Origin: SZUA-584 sp040768905
GTDB taxonomy: Bacteria; Bacillota; Clostridia; Christensenellales; SZUA-584
NCBI GenBank assembly: GCA_040768905.1
Contig: JAXGMA010000001.1
Location: forward strand, 496,001 to 560,000
Direction: 5' to 3'
Length of the DNA stretch: 64,000 nucleotides
In this document: piece by piece, positions 7,965 through 17,199 of the stretch
How positions within the stretch are numbered: position 1 is the stretch's first letter
How the letters are laid out: each line of letters begins with the position of its first letter
The notes under the pieces: generated by a model
Told to the model about the DNA's origin: nothing
Seen by the model: the letters and a program-made list of their open reading frames with translations, nothing else
Database searches by the model: none
Program-made: the position numbers and the translations under genes

Positions 7965-9068
7965 ATGAATATTCTGTATCATATGCCAACCAAAGTGGTG
8001 ATGAGTGACGGGTGTGTCTCTCAAAATGCTGCTCTGCTCAAAAGCATGGGCGCGCGCGCGCTTATCGTCACAGGCGCAAATTCCGCAAAAATCTGCGGTG
8101 CGCTTGAGGATGTGACAGCTGCGCTTGAAAAGGGAGCCCAAAGCTATGCAGTCTATGACAAGGTGATGGCCAACCCGACTGTCGAATGCGTCTATGACGG
8201 TGCGGCGTTCGCGCGGAAGCATAATGCGGATTTTGTGGTGGCGATAGGCGGCGGTTCGCCCATGGATGCTGCCAAGGCCATTGCGCTGCTTGCCCGGCAG
8301 TCCATACCGAAGGAAAAGCTGTATTCTTTTGCTTACGGCGATGATGTGCTCCCGATGGCGCACATTCCTACGACGGCAGGCACAGGCTCGGAAGTGACGC
8401 CTTATGCCATACTCACCAGTGACGCTCTTAAGACCAAAAAATCCATTGCATCTCCCGCGCTTTTTCCCCGATTTGCTTTTTTGGATGCACGTTATCTGAA
8501 AGCCCTCCCTAAGACAACGCTGATCAATACGGCACTAGATGCTTTGACGCACGCTGTCGAGGGGATGCTCAACGTGCGTGCGAACGCTCTCACAGACACG
8601 CTGGCTGGCGAAAGCATACGCCGCATTTCCTCGTGTTTTGATGCTATGGCGCAAGGCAATCTGACCCATGCCCAGCGAGAGCAACTGCTCTTTGCTTCGA
8701 TGACAGCGGGTATGGTCATTGCCAACACAGCCACAACATCGCTGCACGCCATGGGCTATCCGCTGACCTATTTTCAGAATATCGACCATGGCCGCGCAAA
8801 CGGCCTGCTCATGGCTGCATTCATGGATCTCATGGCAAAACAAACACCCCGGAAAACCAAATATGTGCTCTCTTTGATGGGGTTTGATTCTGTGGATGCA
8901 TTTTCCAAGGTGCTTGGTGGACTGTTGGGAAATAAAGAAACGCTCACTCTTGCAGATGCGCAGAAATATTCACAAATAGCCATTTTGGCAAAAAACATCG
9001 CCAACATGCCTGCTGAGACAAACGCCGACGATCTGCTTGGCGTCTATATGAAAAGTTTTGGCCTCTAA
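7965..9068 (+). CDS. Iron-containing alcohol dehydrogenase
   Basis: 367 residues, with AAGGTG 7 bases before the ATG. It is a group III (Fe-ADH) dehydrogenase, reducing an aldehyde or ketone with NAD(P)H; the exact substrate cannot be read from sequence. The cofactor loop is AIGGGSPMDAAKA (about residues 92-104) and the threonine-rich PTTAGTGSEVTPYAI follows. The metal site is supplied by Asp and His in TALDALTHAVEG and the two His in SLHAMGYPLTYFQNIDHG, the normal ligand set. The length is slightly short but all blocks are present. It probably acts in fermentation, reoxidising NADH, and may be controlled by the MarR protein just upstream. Confidence 0.93.
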   Translation: MNILYHMPTKVVMSDGCVSQNAALLKSMGARALIVTGANSAKICGALEDVTAALEKGAQSYAVYDKVMANPTVECVYDGAAFARKHNADFVVAIGGGSPMDAAKAIALLARQSIPKEKLYSFAYGDDVLPMAHIPTTAGTGSEVTPYAILTSDALKTKKSIASPALFPRFAFLDARYLKALPKTTLINTALDALTHAVEGMLNVRANALTDTLAGESIRRISSCFDAMAQGNLTHAQREQLLFASMTAGMVIANTATTSLHAMGYPLTYFQNIDHGRANGLLMAAFMDLMAKQTPRKTKYVLSLMGFDSVDAFSKVLGGLLGNKETLTLADAQKYSQIAILAKNIANMPAETNADDLLGVYMKSFGL

Positions 9069-9176
9069 GCGCGGATCCGGCAAAGCGTTCATTTTGATAA
9101 AATAATAACATTTGGCCTTCCGTTTGAATACCATAAAACTGATAGCGAAGTCATTTTATCTGGGACGGTTTTAAGT

Positions 9177-10454
9177 ATGAGGGTATTGCAGTCAGGCCTA
9201 AGAGGCACCGATGTGATGGAGACACAGTCGCTTTTGGGCAGGCTGGGGTATGATCCGGGTCCGATCGACGGTATTTTCGGGCAGCGGACACGGCTTGCAG
9301 TGGAGGCCTTTCAACGCAGGTTTGATCTGGTTCCCGACGGGATCATCGGCATCAACACATTTCGCGTCATGGAGCGGTTTTTGCTTGGCCATGATTTTTA
9401 TTCTGTGCGTCCGGGCGATTCGTTTTTTACAATCGCGCAAAAGTACGGCACGGATGCAAGGCTGATCGCCGCTGCCAACCCGGGCGTTAATGCGCACAAC
9501 CTTCAGCCGGGCCAGCGTCTTGCTGTGCCGTACGGCATTGGCGTCGTGCCCACGGATACAAGCTATACCTACGCTGTGCTGGAACGAAACATCCGCGCGC
9601 TTTCCGCTTTGTACCCATCTATAGAAACAGGAATCGCCGGCCAGAGCGTACTCGGGCGCAACTTATATTACCTGCGGCTGGGCACAGGCCCAAATAAGGT
9701 GTTTTACAACGCGGCGCACCATGCGCTCGAATGGATCACCAGCCCGGTGCTGATGAAGTTTGCCGAGGATTATGCACGGGCGTTCGCGCTCGGGCAAACG
9801 CTTGCAGGCTACGATCCGCGTGATATCTGGGAGCAAACAAGCATTTACCTGATGCCCATGGTCAATCCCGACGGCGTTGACCTTGTGCTCAACGGCCTTT
9901 CGCCGGACAATCCGAACTATACGCAGCTGGTTGCGTGGAATTTTGGAAGGCCAACCAGTTTTAGCACTGTGTGGCAGGCCAACAACCGCGGCGTGGACCT
10001 GAATCACAATTATAATGCGGGATGGGAACGCTCGCGCCAGGCAGCCATTGCGCTTGGCATCACCGGCCCGGGGCCGACCCGCTACGGAGGGCCGTATCCG
10101 GAATCCGAACCCGAAACAAGAGCAGTTGAAGACTTTACGCGCGCTAATGATTTTTCACTGGTGCTTGCCTACCACAGCCAGGGCGAGGTGATATTCTGGA
10201 CCTTTAAGGGGCTTGAACCGCCGCAATCGCGTACCATCGGCGAAGCGCTTGCACAAGCAAGCGGATATACGCTGGCTCAGCCGGCGGGCATTGCTTCCTA
10301 TGCCGGATACAAAGACTGGTTCATACAGGCATTTCGAAGGCCCGGATATACAATAGAAGTGGGGCGCGGTATCAATCCGCTGCCTGTTGCACAGTTTCCG
10401 CGTATTTACGCAGACAATCTGCCGCTACTGCTGCTCGCAGCCGTTGTTTCATAG
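9177..10454 (+). CDS. PG-binding/LysM/M14 gamma-D-glutamyl-diaminopimelate peptidase
   Basis: 425 residues. The order is a PG_binding_1 domain (residues about 3-62, DVMETQSLLGRLGYDPGPID), a LysM domain (about 74-118, YSVRPGDSFFTIAQKYGTDA), and an M14 zinc carboxypeptidase domain (about 130-425). Zinc ligands are His and Glu in AAHHALEW and His in LAYHSQGE; NNRGVDLNHNYN supplies substrate-binding residues; the general base is Glu in YTIEVGRG. The architecture resembles endopeptidase I of Lysinibacillus sphaericus, a sporulation enzyme that cuts gamma-D-Glu-mDAP bonds. There is no signal peptide, as in that enzyme, so a mother-cell or spore role is possible. The ribosome site is weak (GACGGTTTTAAG). 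Confidence 0.88.
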   Translation: MRVLQSGLRGTDVMETQSLLGRLGYDPGPIDGIFGQRTRLAVEAFQRRFDLVPDGIIGINTFRVMERFLLGHDFYSVRPGDSFFTIAQKYGTDARLIAAANPGVNAHNLQPGQRLAVPYGIGVVPTDTSYTYAVLERNIRALSALYPSIETGIAGQSVLGRNLYYLRLGTGPNKVFYNAAHHALEWITSPVLMKFAEDYARAFALGQTLAGYDPRDIWEQTSIYLMPMVNPDGVDLVLNGLSPDNPNYTQLVAWNFGRPTSFSTVWQANNRGVDLNHNYNAGWERSRQAAIALGITGPGPTRYGGPYPESEPETRAVEDFTRANDFSLVLAYHSQGEVIFWTFKGLEPPQSRTIGEALAQASGYTLAQPAGIASYAGYKDWFIQAFRRPGYTIEVGRGINPLPVAQFPRIYADNLPLLLLAAVVS

Positions 10455-10526
10455 TGAGCGACTTTTGTCTATTGGCCTACGTAAGCTTGCAAGCGCGGAT
10501 AATAAAAAATAATTTCTTGAAAAGGC

Positions 10527-10555
10527 TTGCAAAAACCGCTGAGCCTTGGTAGAAT
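10527..10555 (+). promoter_or_regulatory. Cold-shock gene promoter with long leader
   Basis: TTGCAA (10527-10532), 17-base spacer, TAGAAT (10550-10555). The predicted start near 10562 leaves a leader of about 125 bases before the ATG. Long structured leaders are typical of csp genes and affect translation at low temperature. Confidence 0.6.
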
Positions 10556-10687
10556 GTCGATGGTAGTTTGTACGTACGGCTTGATTCACATGTTTTTGTC
10601 AATCATGGTGTTCGTTTCATGGTTTACAAATGGCGTGTGATTTTTGCTTTACGGGCAGGATACCAGATTTTTAAGGAGGTATCTTTG

Positions 10688-10900
10688 ATGTATAAAGGTA
10701 CAGTAAAATGGTTCAATGAGAGCAAGGGTTTTGGTTTTATCGCCAATGACGAAGGCGGAGACGATGTGTTTGTGCATTTTTCCAGCATATCCACTGATGG
10801 CTTCAAAACGCTTTCTGAAGGCCAAAAGGTTACGTTTGATGTGGAGCCCGATCCTAAGAACGCCAGCAAGCTTCGTGCTGCGAACGTTGTGCCCGCATAA
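10688..10900 (+). CDS. csp: Cold shock protein (CspA family)
   Basis: 70 residues from ATG 10688, with AAGGAGG 8 bases upstream; the longer open frame from 10568 is leader sequence. It is a single cold-shock OB fold that binds single-stranded RNA or DNA and acts as an RNA chaperone. RNP1 is KGFGFI and RNP2 is VFVHFS, with the family's opening KGTVKWFNESKG and closing KASKLRAANV-type ending. Length is standard. It is monocistronic, with a promoter and terminator of its own. Confidence 0.96.
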   Translation: MYKGTVKWFNESKGFGFIANDEGGDDVFVHFSSISTDGFKTLSEGQKVTFDVEPDPKNASKLRAANVVPA

Positions 10901-10930
10901 ACAGCAATTAAGGGCTTACAGCCCGCAGAA

Positions 10931-10970
10931 AAGCTCTTTTCGGCCTCAAAACCGGAAGGGCTTTTTGTTT
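10931..10970 (+). terminator. Terminator after csp
   Basis: An imperfect stem between AAGCTCTTTTCGG and CCGGAAGGGCTT (GU pairs and one bulge) is followed by a T-rich run. Confidence 0.65.
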
Positions 10971-11059
10971 TAGTACTAAAGCGGCGGACGGCTGCTTGGG
11001 GTTGCATAAGCCAATGCAATCAACTATACTGGATATGCAATTCGGCGTTTGGAGCACAT

Positions 11060-13609
11060 ATGAAAAAGACATTGATGGCCGTTGACGGCAACAGCCTTAT
11101 GCACAGGGCTTTCCATGCCCTTCCTATAATGATTAGCAAAGACGGCGTATACACAAATGCTGTTTACGGTTTTTTTTCGATGCTCATCAATGCGCTTTTA
11201 ACGCTTGAACCGGATTATATCGCGATCGCTTTTGACAAAAAGGGCAAGACTTTCCGGCACGATGCTTTTGAAGACTACAAAGCAACACGCAAGCCGCCGC
11301 CGGATGAGCTTATTCCCCAGTTTGACACACTCAAAAAAGCGCTTGGCGATATCGGGATCGAAGTACTCGAGCAGGAAGGCTTTGAAGCTGATGATATTTT
11401 GGGCGTCCTCTCGCGCATAGCAGCGGAGAACGGCATGGATGCGGTTTTGCTGACGGGCGATAAAGATGCCCTTCAGCTTGTTTCAGATTCCTGCCGAGTG
11501 ATGCTCACCAAAAAAGGCGTCAGCGTGATCGAGATGTACGATCCTAGGAAGCTGTATGAGGATTACGCACTCGTGCCCGCACAGATCGTTGACTTAAAAG
11601 GCTTTATGGGAGACAAGTCAGACAACATTCCGGGCGTGCCGGGAGTGGGCGAAAAGACGGCACTCAGCCTTCTTAAAAGCTACAAGGATATGGACGGCGT
11701 CTATGCCCATGTGTATGAGCTCAAGGGCAAACTCAAAGAAAAAATCGAAGCGCATAAAGAACTGGCATTCTTAAGCCGTGAGCTGGCGCGGATAGACACG
11801 TATGCGCCCGTTGATGTGGTTCTCTCGAGGCTTAAGTTCCCCGGGTTTACCATGGAAAACGCGGCGGCTGCATTCAAAAAACTCGGTTTTTCTTCGCTGA
11901 TCAAGCGGCTTGAGCCCAAACTCGAACCAGCAGAACAGATAAAGCAAAAACGTATCAGCAATATGCAAGCACTTGATGAGGTGCTTGGAGAAGTGCAGCA
12001 GGTTGGCCAAATGGCGATAGCCTTTGGCGTTGATATCACGCTTGCGGTCTCCGGCAGCGAGGAATATGCCATGGCCATCGAACACAGCCTGCTCAATATG
12101 GATTTTACGCGGGACATGGTGCTGGCAAAGCTCGCGCCTTTGCTGGAGGATGAAGATATCACGCTTCTGATGTTTGATGCAAAAGTGGCTTTTTCGGATT
12201 TGTACGGCAGCGGGATCGAGCCAAAAGGGAAGCTGTTTGATGCAAGGCTTGCGGAATATGTGATAGACCCGGCTTCAGCAACGCTGACATTTGAGCAAAT
12301 CGCCGAAAAATATGCAGCCGGCGGCAGCGCTTCGGCAATAGTGCGGCTTTATGATATGCAGATGCAAAAACTCCGGGATGACGGCCTTTGGTATGTCTAC
12401 AGTGACATTGAACTTCCGCTTATGCGTGTGCTGCTGGATATGGAGCGTACGGGTTTTCGCATCGGGCTTGATATGCTCAAAAGCTATGACAAACAGCTTT
12501 GCGATCAGATCGGCAATCTCACAGCGCAGATATATGAACTTTCCGGCTATGACGATTTTAATATCAATTCCACCAAGCAGCTTTCCGAGGTTCTTTTTGA
12601 AAGGCTTGGTCTGCCTGCAGGCAAAAAACGTAAAACAGGTTATTCGACCGATATCGAGGTGCTCGAACAGCTTTCTGGCAGGCACCCCGTGATCGACAAA
12701 CTGATAGAATACCGCCGTTTGACCAAACTTAAAAGCACCTATATCGACGGACTTTCAAAGATTGCGGATAAGAACGGCTTTGTCCATACCACGTTCATGC
12801 AGATTTCCACAGTGACCGGTCGCATCTCAAGCAAAGAGCCCAATTTGCAGAACATTCCCATACGCACGCAGGAAGGGCGCGAAATACGGCGGCTTTTTCT
12901 GCCGTCGACGGAGGATAATGTGCTCGTGGTGGCCGATTATTCGCAGATCGAGCTTCGGATACTGGCTTCGATAGCGGACGACCTTGTGATGAAAGAAACG
13001 TTTAAAGACGGTATTGACATACATACGCGCACAGCTTCGGAGGTGTTCGGCGTTCCTGTCGGGCAGGTGAGCGAATCCATGCGCAGAAGCGCAAAGGCCG
13101 TTAATTTCGGCATAGTTTACGGCATCAGCGATTTTGGTCTCGCACGCAACCTTGGCATATCGGTGAAAAAAGCCGGCAGTTACATCACGCGTTATTTTGA
13201 GCGGTTTGAGGGTGTGCGGATGTATATGGACGAGATCATTGCAAGAGCCAAGGCTGACGGCTTCGTGACTACGCTGCTCGGACGGCGCCGCTATCTGCCT
13301 GAATTGATGTCAGCCAATTACAACATCCGCGCATTCGGCGAACGTGCCGCGCTCAACACGCCCATACAAGGCACAGCTGCGGATATCATCAAGCTTGCGA
13401 TGATAGACGTTTCGCGCACGCTGCAAAAGGGCGGATTTAGCTCAAAGCTTATACTGCAGGTTCATGACGAACTTGTCATCGATACTTTGCCGGATGAGAA
13501 AAGCGAAGTCAAAGAATTGCTCAAAAATTGCATGGAAAACGCATATACCCTCGACGTGCCTTTGGCCGCGCAGGTGTGCGAAGGCAGCAGCTGGCTGGAA
13601 GCAAAATGA
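11060..13609 (+). CDS. polA: DNA polymerase I
   Basis: 849 residues, with GGAG 7 bases before the ATG. The 5' nuclease domain covers about residues 1-290 (VDGNSLMHRAFHALP, TGDKDALQLV, GVPGVGEKTA). A central exonuclease-like domain runs from about 300 to 465, and the family A polymerase from about 470 to the end. Polymerase motif A is VVADYSQIELRI, motif B RRSAKAVNFGIVYGISDFGL, motif C LQVHDEL. The proofreading DxE motif and other exonuclease acids are not seen, as in Bacillus PolA, so the middle domain is probably inactive. The enzyme fills gaps and removes primers. Its stop codon overlaps the start of coaE (ATGA). Confidence 0.97.
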   Translation: MKKTLMAVDGNSLMHRAFHALPIMISKDGVYTNAVYGFFSMLINALLTLEPDYIAIAFDKKGKTFRHDAFEDYKATRKPPPDELIPQFDTLKKALGDIGIEVLEQEGFEADDILGVLSRIAAENGMDAVLLTGDKDALQLVSDSCRVMLTKKGVSVIEMYDPRKLYEDYALVPAQIVDLKGFMGDKSDNIPGVPGVGEKTALSLLKSYKDMDGVYAHVYELKGKLKEKIEAHKELAFLSRELARIDTYAPVDVVLSRLKFPGFTMENAAAAFKKLGFSSLIKRLEPKLEPAEQIKQKRISNMQALDEVLGEVQQVGQMAIAFGVDITLAVSGSEEYAMAIEHSLLNMDFTRDMVLAKLAPLLEDEDITLLMFDAKVAFSDLYGSGIEPKGKLFDARLAEYVIDPASATLTFEQIAEKYAAGGSASAIVRLYDMQMQKLRDDGLWYVYSDIELPLMRVLLDMERTGFRIGLDMLKSYDKQLCDQIGNLTAQIYELSGYDDFNINSTKQLSEVLFERLGLPAGKKRKTGYSTDIEVLEQLSGRHPVIDKLIEYRRLTKLKSTYIDGLSKIADKNGFVHTTFMQISTVTGRISSKEPNLQNIPIRTQEGREIRRLFLPSTEDNVLVVADYSQIELRILASIADDLVMKETFKDGIDIHTRTASEVFGVPVGQVSESMRRSAKAVNFGIVYGISDFGLARNLGISVKKAGSYITRYFERFEGVRMYMDEIIARAKADGFVTTLLGRRRYLPELMSANYNIRAFGERAALNTPIQGTAADIIKLAMIDVSRTLQKGGFSSKLILQVHDELVIDTLPDEKSEVKELLKNCMENAYTLDVPLAAQVCEGSSWLEAK

Positions 13610-14181
13610 AGATAGGGATCACAGGCGGTATCGGATCGGGAAAATCCGCAGTGACCGCTTACTTGAGAAAACTCGGCGAGACGGTTATTTGTGCAGATGA
13701 AGCAGCACGCCATGTCACCCAGCCGGGTCAGCCCGGACTGGAGGCGGTACGCCGTATTTTTGGCGACGGTTTTTTTCTGCCTGACGGAAAGCTGGATAGA
13801 AAGAAATTGGCCGCTGTCGTTTTTCAAGACAGCGAAAAGCTCAAAAAGCTTGAAGAAGCTCTGCATCCGCTGATCGCTGTGTATGTCACACAGTTGGCTG
13901 AAAGCTCCGGCGGCCGTGTTTTCGTAGATGCGGCGCTGCTCGTACAGACGGGGCTTTATAAGCAGATGGATGCTGTCTGGTTGGTCACAGCGGATCAGGA
14001 GGCGCGTGTGCGCCGCGTGATGGAAAGGGACGGGGTGGATGAACAAAGCGTTTTGCAGCGCATCAAAAACCAGCCTGATGACAAATGGCTCTCCAAGTTT
14101 GCGGACGATACGATCCCAAACGACGGCAGCAAGGCTGATCTATATGCCAGGATAGACAAACTGCTGCGCAAATACAGCTGA
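13606..14181 (+). CDS. coaE: Dephospho-CoA kinase
   Basis: 191 residues. The ATG at 13606 overlaps the polA stop codon; a frame reaching back to 13528 lies inside polA and is not used. It phosphorylates dephospho-CoA in the last step of coenzyme A synthesis. The P-loop ITGGIGSGKSAV is at the N-terminus, followed by ICADEAARHVTQPG (substrate Asp) and the family's VFVDAALLVQTGLY (usually 'PLLFE..') segment. The lid motif RVRRVMERDG is present. A polA-coaE neighbourhood is common in Firmicutes, often with fpg between them; fpg is missing here. Confidence 0.95.
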   Translation: MKIGITGGIGSGKSAVTAYLRKLGETVICADEAARHVTQPGQPGLEAVRRIFGDGFFLPDGKLDRKKLAAVVFQDSEKLKKLEEALHPLIAVYVTQLAESSGGRVFVDAALLVQTGLYKQMDAVWLVTADQEARVRRVMERDGVDEQSVLQRIKNQPDDKWLSKFADDTIPNDGSKADLYARIDKLLRKYS

Positions 14182-14190
14182 GGTGAACAC

Positions 14191-14757
14191 ATGGCAAGGC
14201 GCAAAGTTAAAGATAAAACTGTCACAAATAAAAGAATATATACATTGGTTTTGGTTTTACTCGTACTGATCGTCGCTTTTCTGGCGCGCGGTTTTTTGGT
14301 TTACCGATTGTATCCGCTTGAGCATCAGCAGATCATAGCGCAAAAAAGCGAAGAATACGCGCTCGATCCTTATCTTGTGAGCGCGGTCATCCGTGCGGAG
14401 AGCGGGTTTCGCATAGCCGCCGTGTCTCCGAAAGGTGCGGTCGGCCTGATGCAGATCATACCGGGTACAGGCGCATGGATAGCAGAAAAACTGAAAATGG
14501 ATGATTATGATGCGGAGATGCTGACCGATCCGCATGTGAACATAGAATTCGGCTGCTGGTATTTGAACTATTTATACGGCAGGTTCTCGGGTGATGAAGA
14601 TAAAATGCTGGCAGCATACAATGCAGGGCCAAATAAAGTGGATACTTGGATTGAGGGCGGCGTACTGGGCGACATCCCATACCCCGAGACAGAAAACTAC
14701 GTCAAAACAGTAAAAAGGAACTATTACATCTACAAAGGTTTATATGATGATTTTTAA
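14191..14757 (+). CDS. Lytic transglycosylase, SLT domain, membrane-anchored
   Basis: 188 residues, with AGGTGA 5 bases before the ATG. A basic N-terminus and one membrane helix (about residues 17-37, TLVLVLLVLIVAFLARGFLV) anchor an SLT goose-lysozyme-like domain outside the cell. The catalytic Glu is in VIRAESGFR, followed by GAVGLMQIIPGTGAW and the substrate-binding AYNAGPNKV. Such enzymes cut the MurNAc-GlcNAc bond with formation of anhydroMurNAc. The gene follows coaE, as in many clostridia, and its end overlaps the next start by 14 bases, suggesting translational coupling. Confidence 0.92.
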   Translation: MARRKVKDKTVTNKRIYTLVLVLLVLIVAFLARGFLVYRLYPLEHQQIIAQKSEEYALDPYLVSAVIRAESGFRIAAVSPKGAVGLMQIIPGTGAWIAEKLKMDDYDAEMLTDPHVNIEFGCWYLNYLYGRFSGDEDKMLAAYNAGPNKVDTWIEGGVLGDIPYPETENYVKTVKRNYYIYKGLYDDF

Positions 14758-16381
14758 ACGGCCGGTCGTTGCAGCCCTTGCCTTTGCGCTGATTTTGCTG
14801 GCCGGCTGCAGCGAACCGCAGCAGGCAGACAATGCAAAGGATATCATACCGCAGTATACGCTGCCGCCAGTCATCAAAGAAGCTGTGCCTGCCGTCGGCG
14901 GTGCGCTTACGTTTCCGGTGCCAAAGAACCCGGCTTCCTTAAACCCGCTCAAGGCCAAAAATGTCGGGCTTTACAACCTACTATCGCTGGTTTACGAAGC
15001 GCCGATACGCATCAAAACGGATGGACGCCCGGAACCTGAACTTGTCGAAACATGGGAAGTTGACGAGAGCGGCCTTGTTTGGACGTTCCATGTGCGCCCG
15101 GGCGTGCAATGGCATCATGGCCACGGCGAGATGACGGCTGCCGATATCGTCTATACCATCAATCAGCTCAAATCATATGCGGCCAGTGATTCAAACTATG
15201 CATATCGCAACGGCAGTATTGCAAACAGCGTGGCTATCGACAGATACACAGTACGCATCACACAGACTCAGCCAGGCAACGCCGCTGTGTATTATATGAC
15301 TTTTCCTGTGCTGTGCAGGGCATACAGCGAGTCAAGAAACATGGACACAGCAATCCCGGTGGGCACAGGGCCTTATAAGGTGGATACGCTTAATATGATG
15401 GATAAAGTAGAACTGAGCGCACATGCCGACTGGTGGAAACAGCCACCGTACATTCAGGCATTGACGGGCGTTTGTTATCCTGATCATGATACGGAACTGG
15501 CTGCGTTCAAACAAAACCTCTTTGATTTTGTGACCACCTCGACGCTCACGGTGGACACCTATCAGAAATACGGAGAGATCGTATATATCGACTATCTGAC
15601 ACAATACTATGACTGTATTGTGCCCAATTCATCTGGCCTTTTTTCCGATACCAACCTGCGGCTGGCCGTAGCCTATGCGCTTGATAAACGCGATATCGTT
15701 TCAAAAGCGCTGCTTGGGCATGCCGTGGTGACTGATTATCCGGTTGTACCGGATTCACACCTTTCGCCGGGATCCTCCAAAATTTTTGAGTACAACCGGC
15801 AAAAAGCCATGGAATTGCTGGAACAGTCCGGCTGGAAAGACCGCAACAGCGACGGCGTTGTGGAACGCGTGGAGGACGGTCAGATCACGACCTTGAGTTT
15901 TTCTCTGCTTGTAAATAAAAATGAAACCTATCGGCTGGACGTTGCGGAAAACGTAGCCGCGCAGCTTAGGGAATGCGGCATGGATGTGGCGGTTGTCGCG
16001 GCCGACGCCGAAGACCATGCGGGACGTCTGAGAACGGGCTTTTTTGATCTTGCGCTGTGCTCTTTTTATCTTGAGATCAACCCTGACATATCCGCGTTGG
16101 TGGGCACGGGCGGAGACATCAATTACGGGCGCTTTTCGGATGAAGAGCTTGACCGTTTGCTCAAAAATTGCCGGGAAGCCCTCGATGAAGAAGCGATGAA
16201 GCAGGCGTATGCGGAGATGGAAGACCGTTATTTGCAGATGATGCCGCAGATCGGTTTGTATTTCCGTACCAACGCATTGCTTTACAAGGCAAAGATCAAT
16301 ACAGCAGACGGCTTAAGAGACAGGAATCTGTTTGCCACTATTCCTCAATGGTATTTATATGTGGAGGGGCCGCAGCAGTGA
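14744..16381 (+). CDS. ABC transporter substrate-binding lipoprotein, peptide type (SBP family 5)
   Basis: 545 residues. The lipoprotein signal ends in ALILLAGC. The rest fits the DppA/OppA family (SBP_bac_5): ETWEVDESGLVWTFHVRPGV, AADIVYTINQLKS, PVGTGPYKV and a C-terminal lobe ending IGLYFRTNALLYK. These bind di- or oligopeptides or related solutes and deliver them to a Dpp/Opp permease. No permease or ATPase genes adjoin it, so it is an orphan binding protein or uses a transporter encoded elsewhere. Its start lies inside the transglycosylase gene, and its stop overlaps the rRNA methylase start (GTGA). Placement beside a transglycosylase suggests, as inference only, muropeptide recovery. Confidence 0.9.
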   Translation: MMIFKRPVVAALAFALILLAGCSEPQQADNAKDIIPQYTLPPVIKEAVPAVGGALTFPVPKNPASLNPLKAKNVGLYNLLSLVYEAPIRIKTDGRPEPELVETWEVDESGLVWTFHVRPGVQWHHGHGEMTAADIVYTINQLKSYAASDSNYAYRNGSIANSVAIDRYTVRITQTQPGNAAVYYMTFPVLCRAYSESRNMDTAIPVGTGPYKVDTLNMMDKVELSAHADWWKQPPYIQALTGVCYPDHDTELAAFKQNLFDFVTTSTLTVDTYQKYGEIVYIDYLTQYYDCIVPNSSGLFSDTNLRLAVAYALDKRDIVSKALLGHAVVTDYPVVPDSHLSPGSSKIFEYNRQKAMELLEQSGWKDRNSDGVVERVEDGQITTLSFSLLVNKNETYRLDVAENVAAQLRECGMDVAVVAADAEDHAGRLRTGFFDLALCSFYLEINPDISALVGTGGDINYGRFSDEELDRLLKNCREALDEEAMKQAYAEMEDRYLQMMPQIGLYFRTNALLYKAKINTADGLRDRNLFATIPQWYLYVEGPQQ

Positions 16382-17136
16382 CGGAACCGGTGATTACAAG
16401 CACACAAAACGCATTCATCAAAAAGGTCAAAAGCCTGCATGCCAAAAAGGGGCGTGAACAGCAGCGGTTGTTTTTGGTTGAGGGAGAAAAATGCGTCAGC
16501 GAGCTGTTGGCTTATAGGCCTGAGCACCTTGAAGTCTTGATCGTTGAGGACGGCTGCCATACGCAAACGGCAGAGCGCGCTTTAGCCATGGGGTGCCGTG
16601 TCTGCACGGTATCGACGCATGTGATGGCTGCATTGTGCGACTGTAAAACGCCGCAGGGCATCGCGGCTGTTGCCAGCTTTCTGCCTCAGCCAGACATCGA
16701 GGGCGGACTCATCGTCGCTCTCGACGATGTGCAGGATCCGCAGAACGTGGGGGCCATCATACGCACCGCCGATGCGGCCGGCTGCGCGGGCATCGTGCTT
16801 TCGCCCGGCTGCGCAGATTGCTATGCGCCAAAATCCGTGCGCGCTTCGATGGGCAGCCTGTTCCATTTGCCGGTACGCTGCGAGGAACTTGGTGCCTGTG
16901 CAGAGCGTCTTTTAAAGCGCGGATACAGCATCGTCTGCGCAGATATCGGCGGTGAGGAGGATTTTTCGCTGGACGCTGAAGAGACCTGCCTTGTGATTGG
17001 CAACGAATCGCGCGGCGTGTCCGAAAAAATGCTGGCGCTTTCCAAACACCGAATACGCATACCCATGCGCGGCCGCGCGCAGAGCCTCAACGCTGCGGTT
17101 GCAGCGGGCATCTTGATCTACAAAATATGCACTTGA
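16378..17136 (+). CDS. TrmH/SpoU family RNA 2'-O-methyltransferase
   Basis: 252 residues from GTG 16378, which overlaps the preceding stop codon; GGAGG lies 10 bases upstream. It is a SPOUT methylase using S-adenosylmethionine to methylate a ribose 2'-OH, most likely in 23S rRNA. Residues about 1-95 form the RNA substrate-binding domain (STQNAFIKKVKSLHAKKGRE, FLVEGEK). The catalytic knot follows: DDVQDPQNVGAIIRTADAAG (motif 1), VIGNESRGVSEKML (motif 2) and RIPMRGRAQSLNAAVAAGI (motif 3). All signature residues are present. The exact target nucleotide cannot be told. It often precedes pheST in Firmicutes, as here. Confidence 0.93.
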   Translation: MTEPVITSTQNAFIKKVKSLHAKKGREQQRLFLVEGEKCVSELLAYRPEHLEVLIVEDGCHTQTAERALAMGCRVCTVSTHVMAALCDCKTPQGIAAVASFLPQPDIEGGLIVALDDVQDPQNVGAIIRTADAAGCAGIVLSPGCADCYAPKSVRASMGSLFHLPVRCEELGACAERLLKRGYSIVCADIGGEEDFSLDAEETCLVIGNESRGVSEKMLALSKHRIRIPMRGRAQSLNAAVAAGILIYKICT

Positions 17137-17162
17137 AAGCAAGGGCTGCTCTGTGCTATAAT
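17133..17162 (+). promoter_or_regulatory. pheST operon promoter
   Basis: TTGAAA (17133-17138), 18-base spacer, perfect TATAAT (17157-17162). The -35 overlaps the stop codon of the methylase gene. Confidence 0.75.
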
Positions 17163-17199
17163 GCAGCCTGTAAAAAGCGATTAACGCCTGAACAGTACC

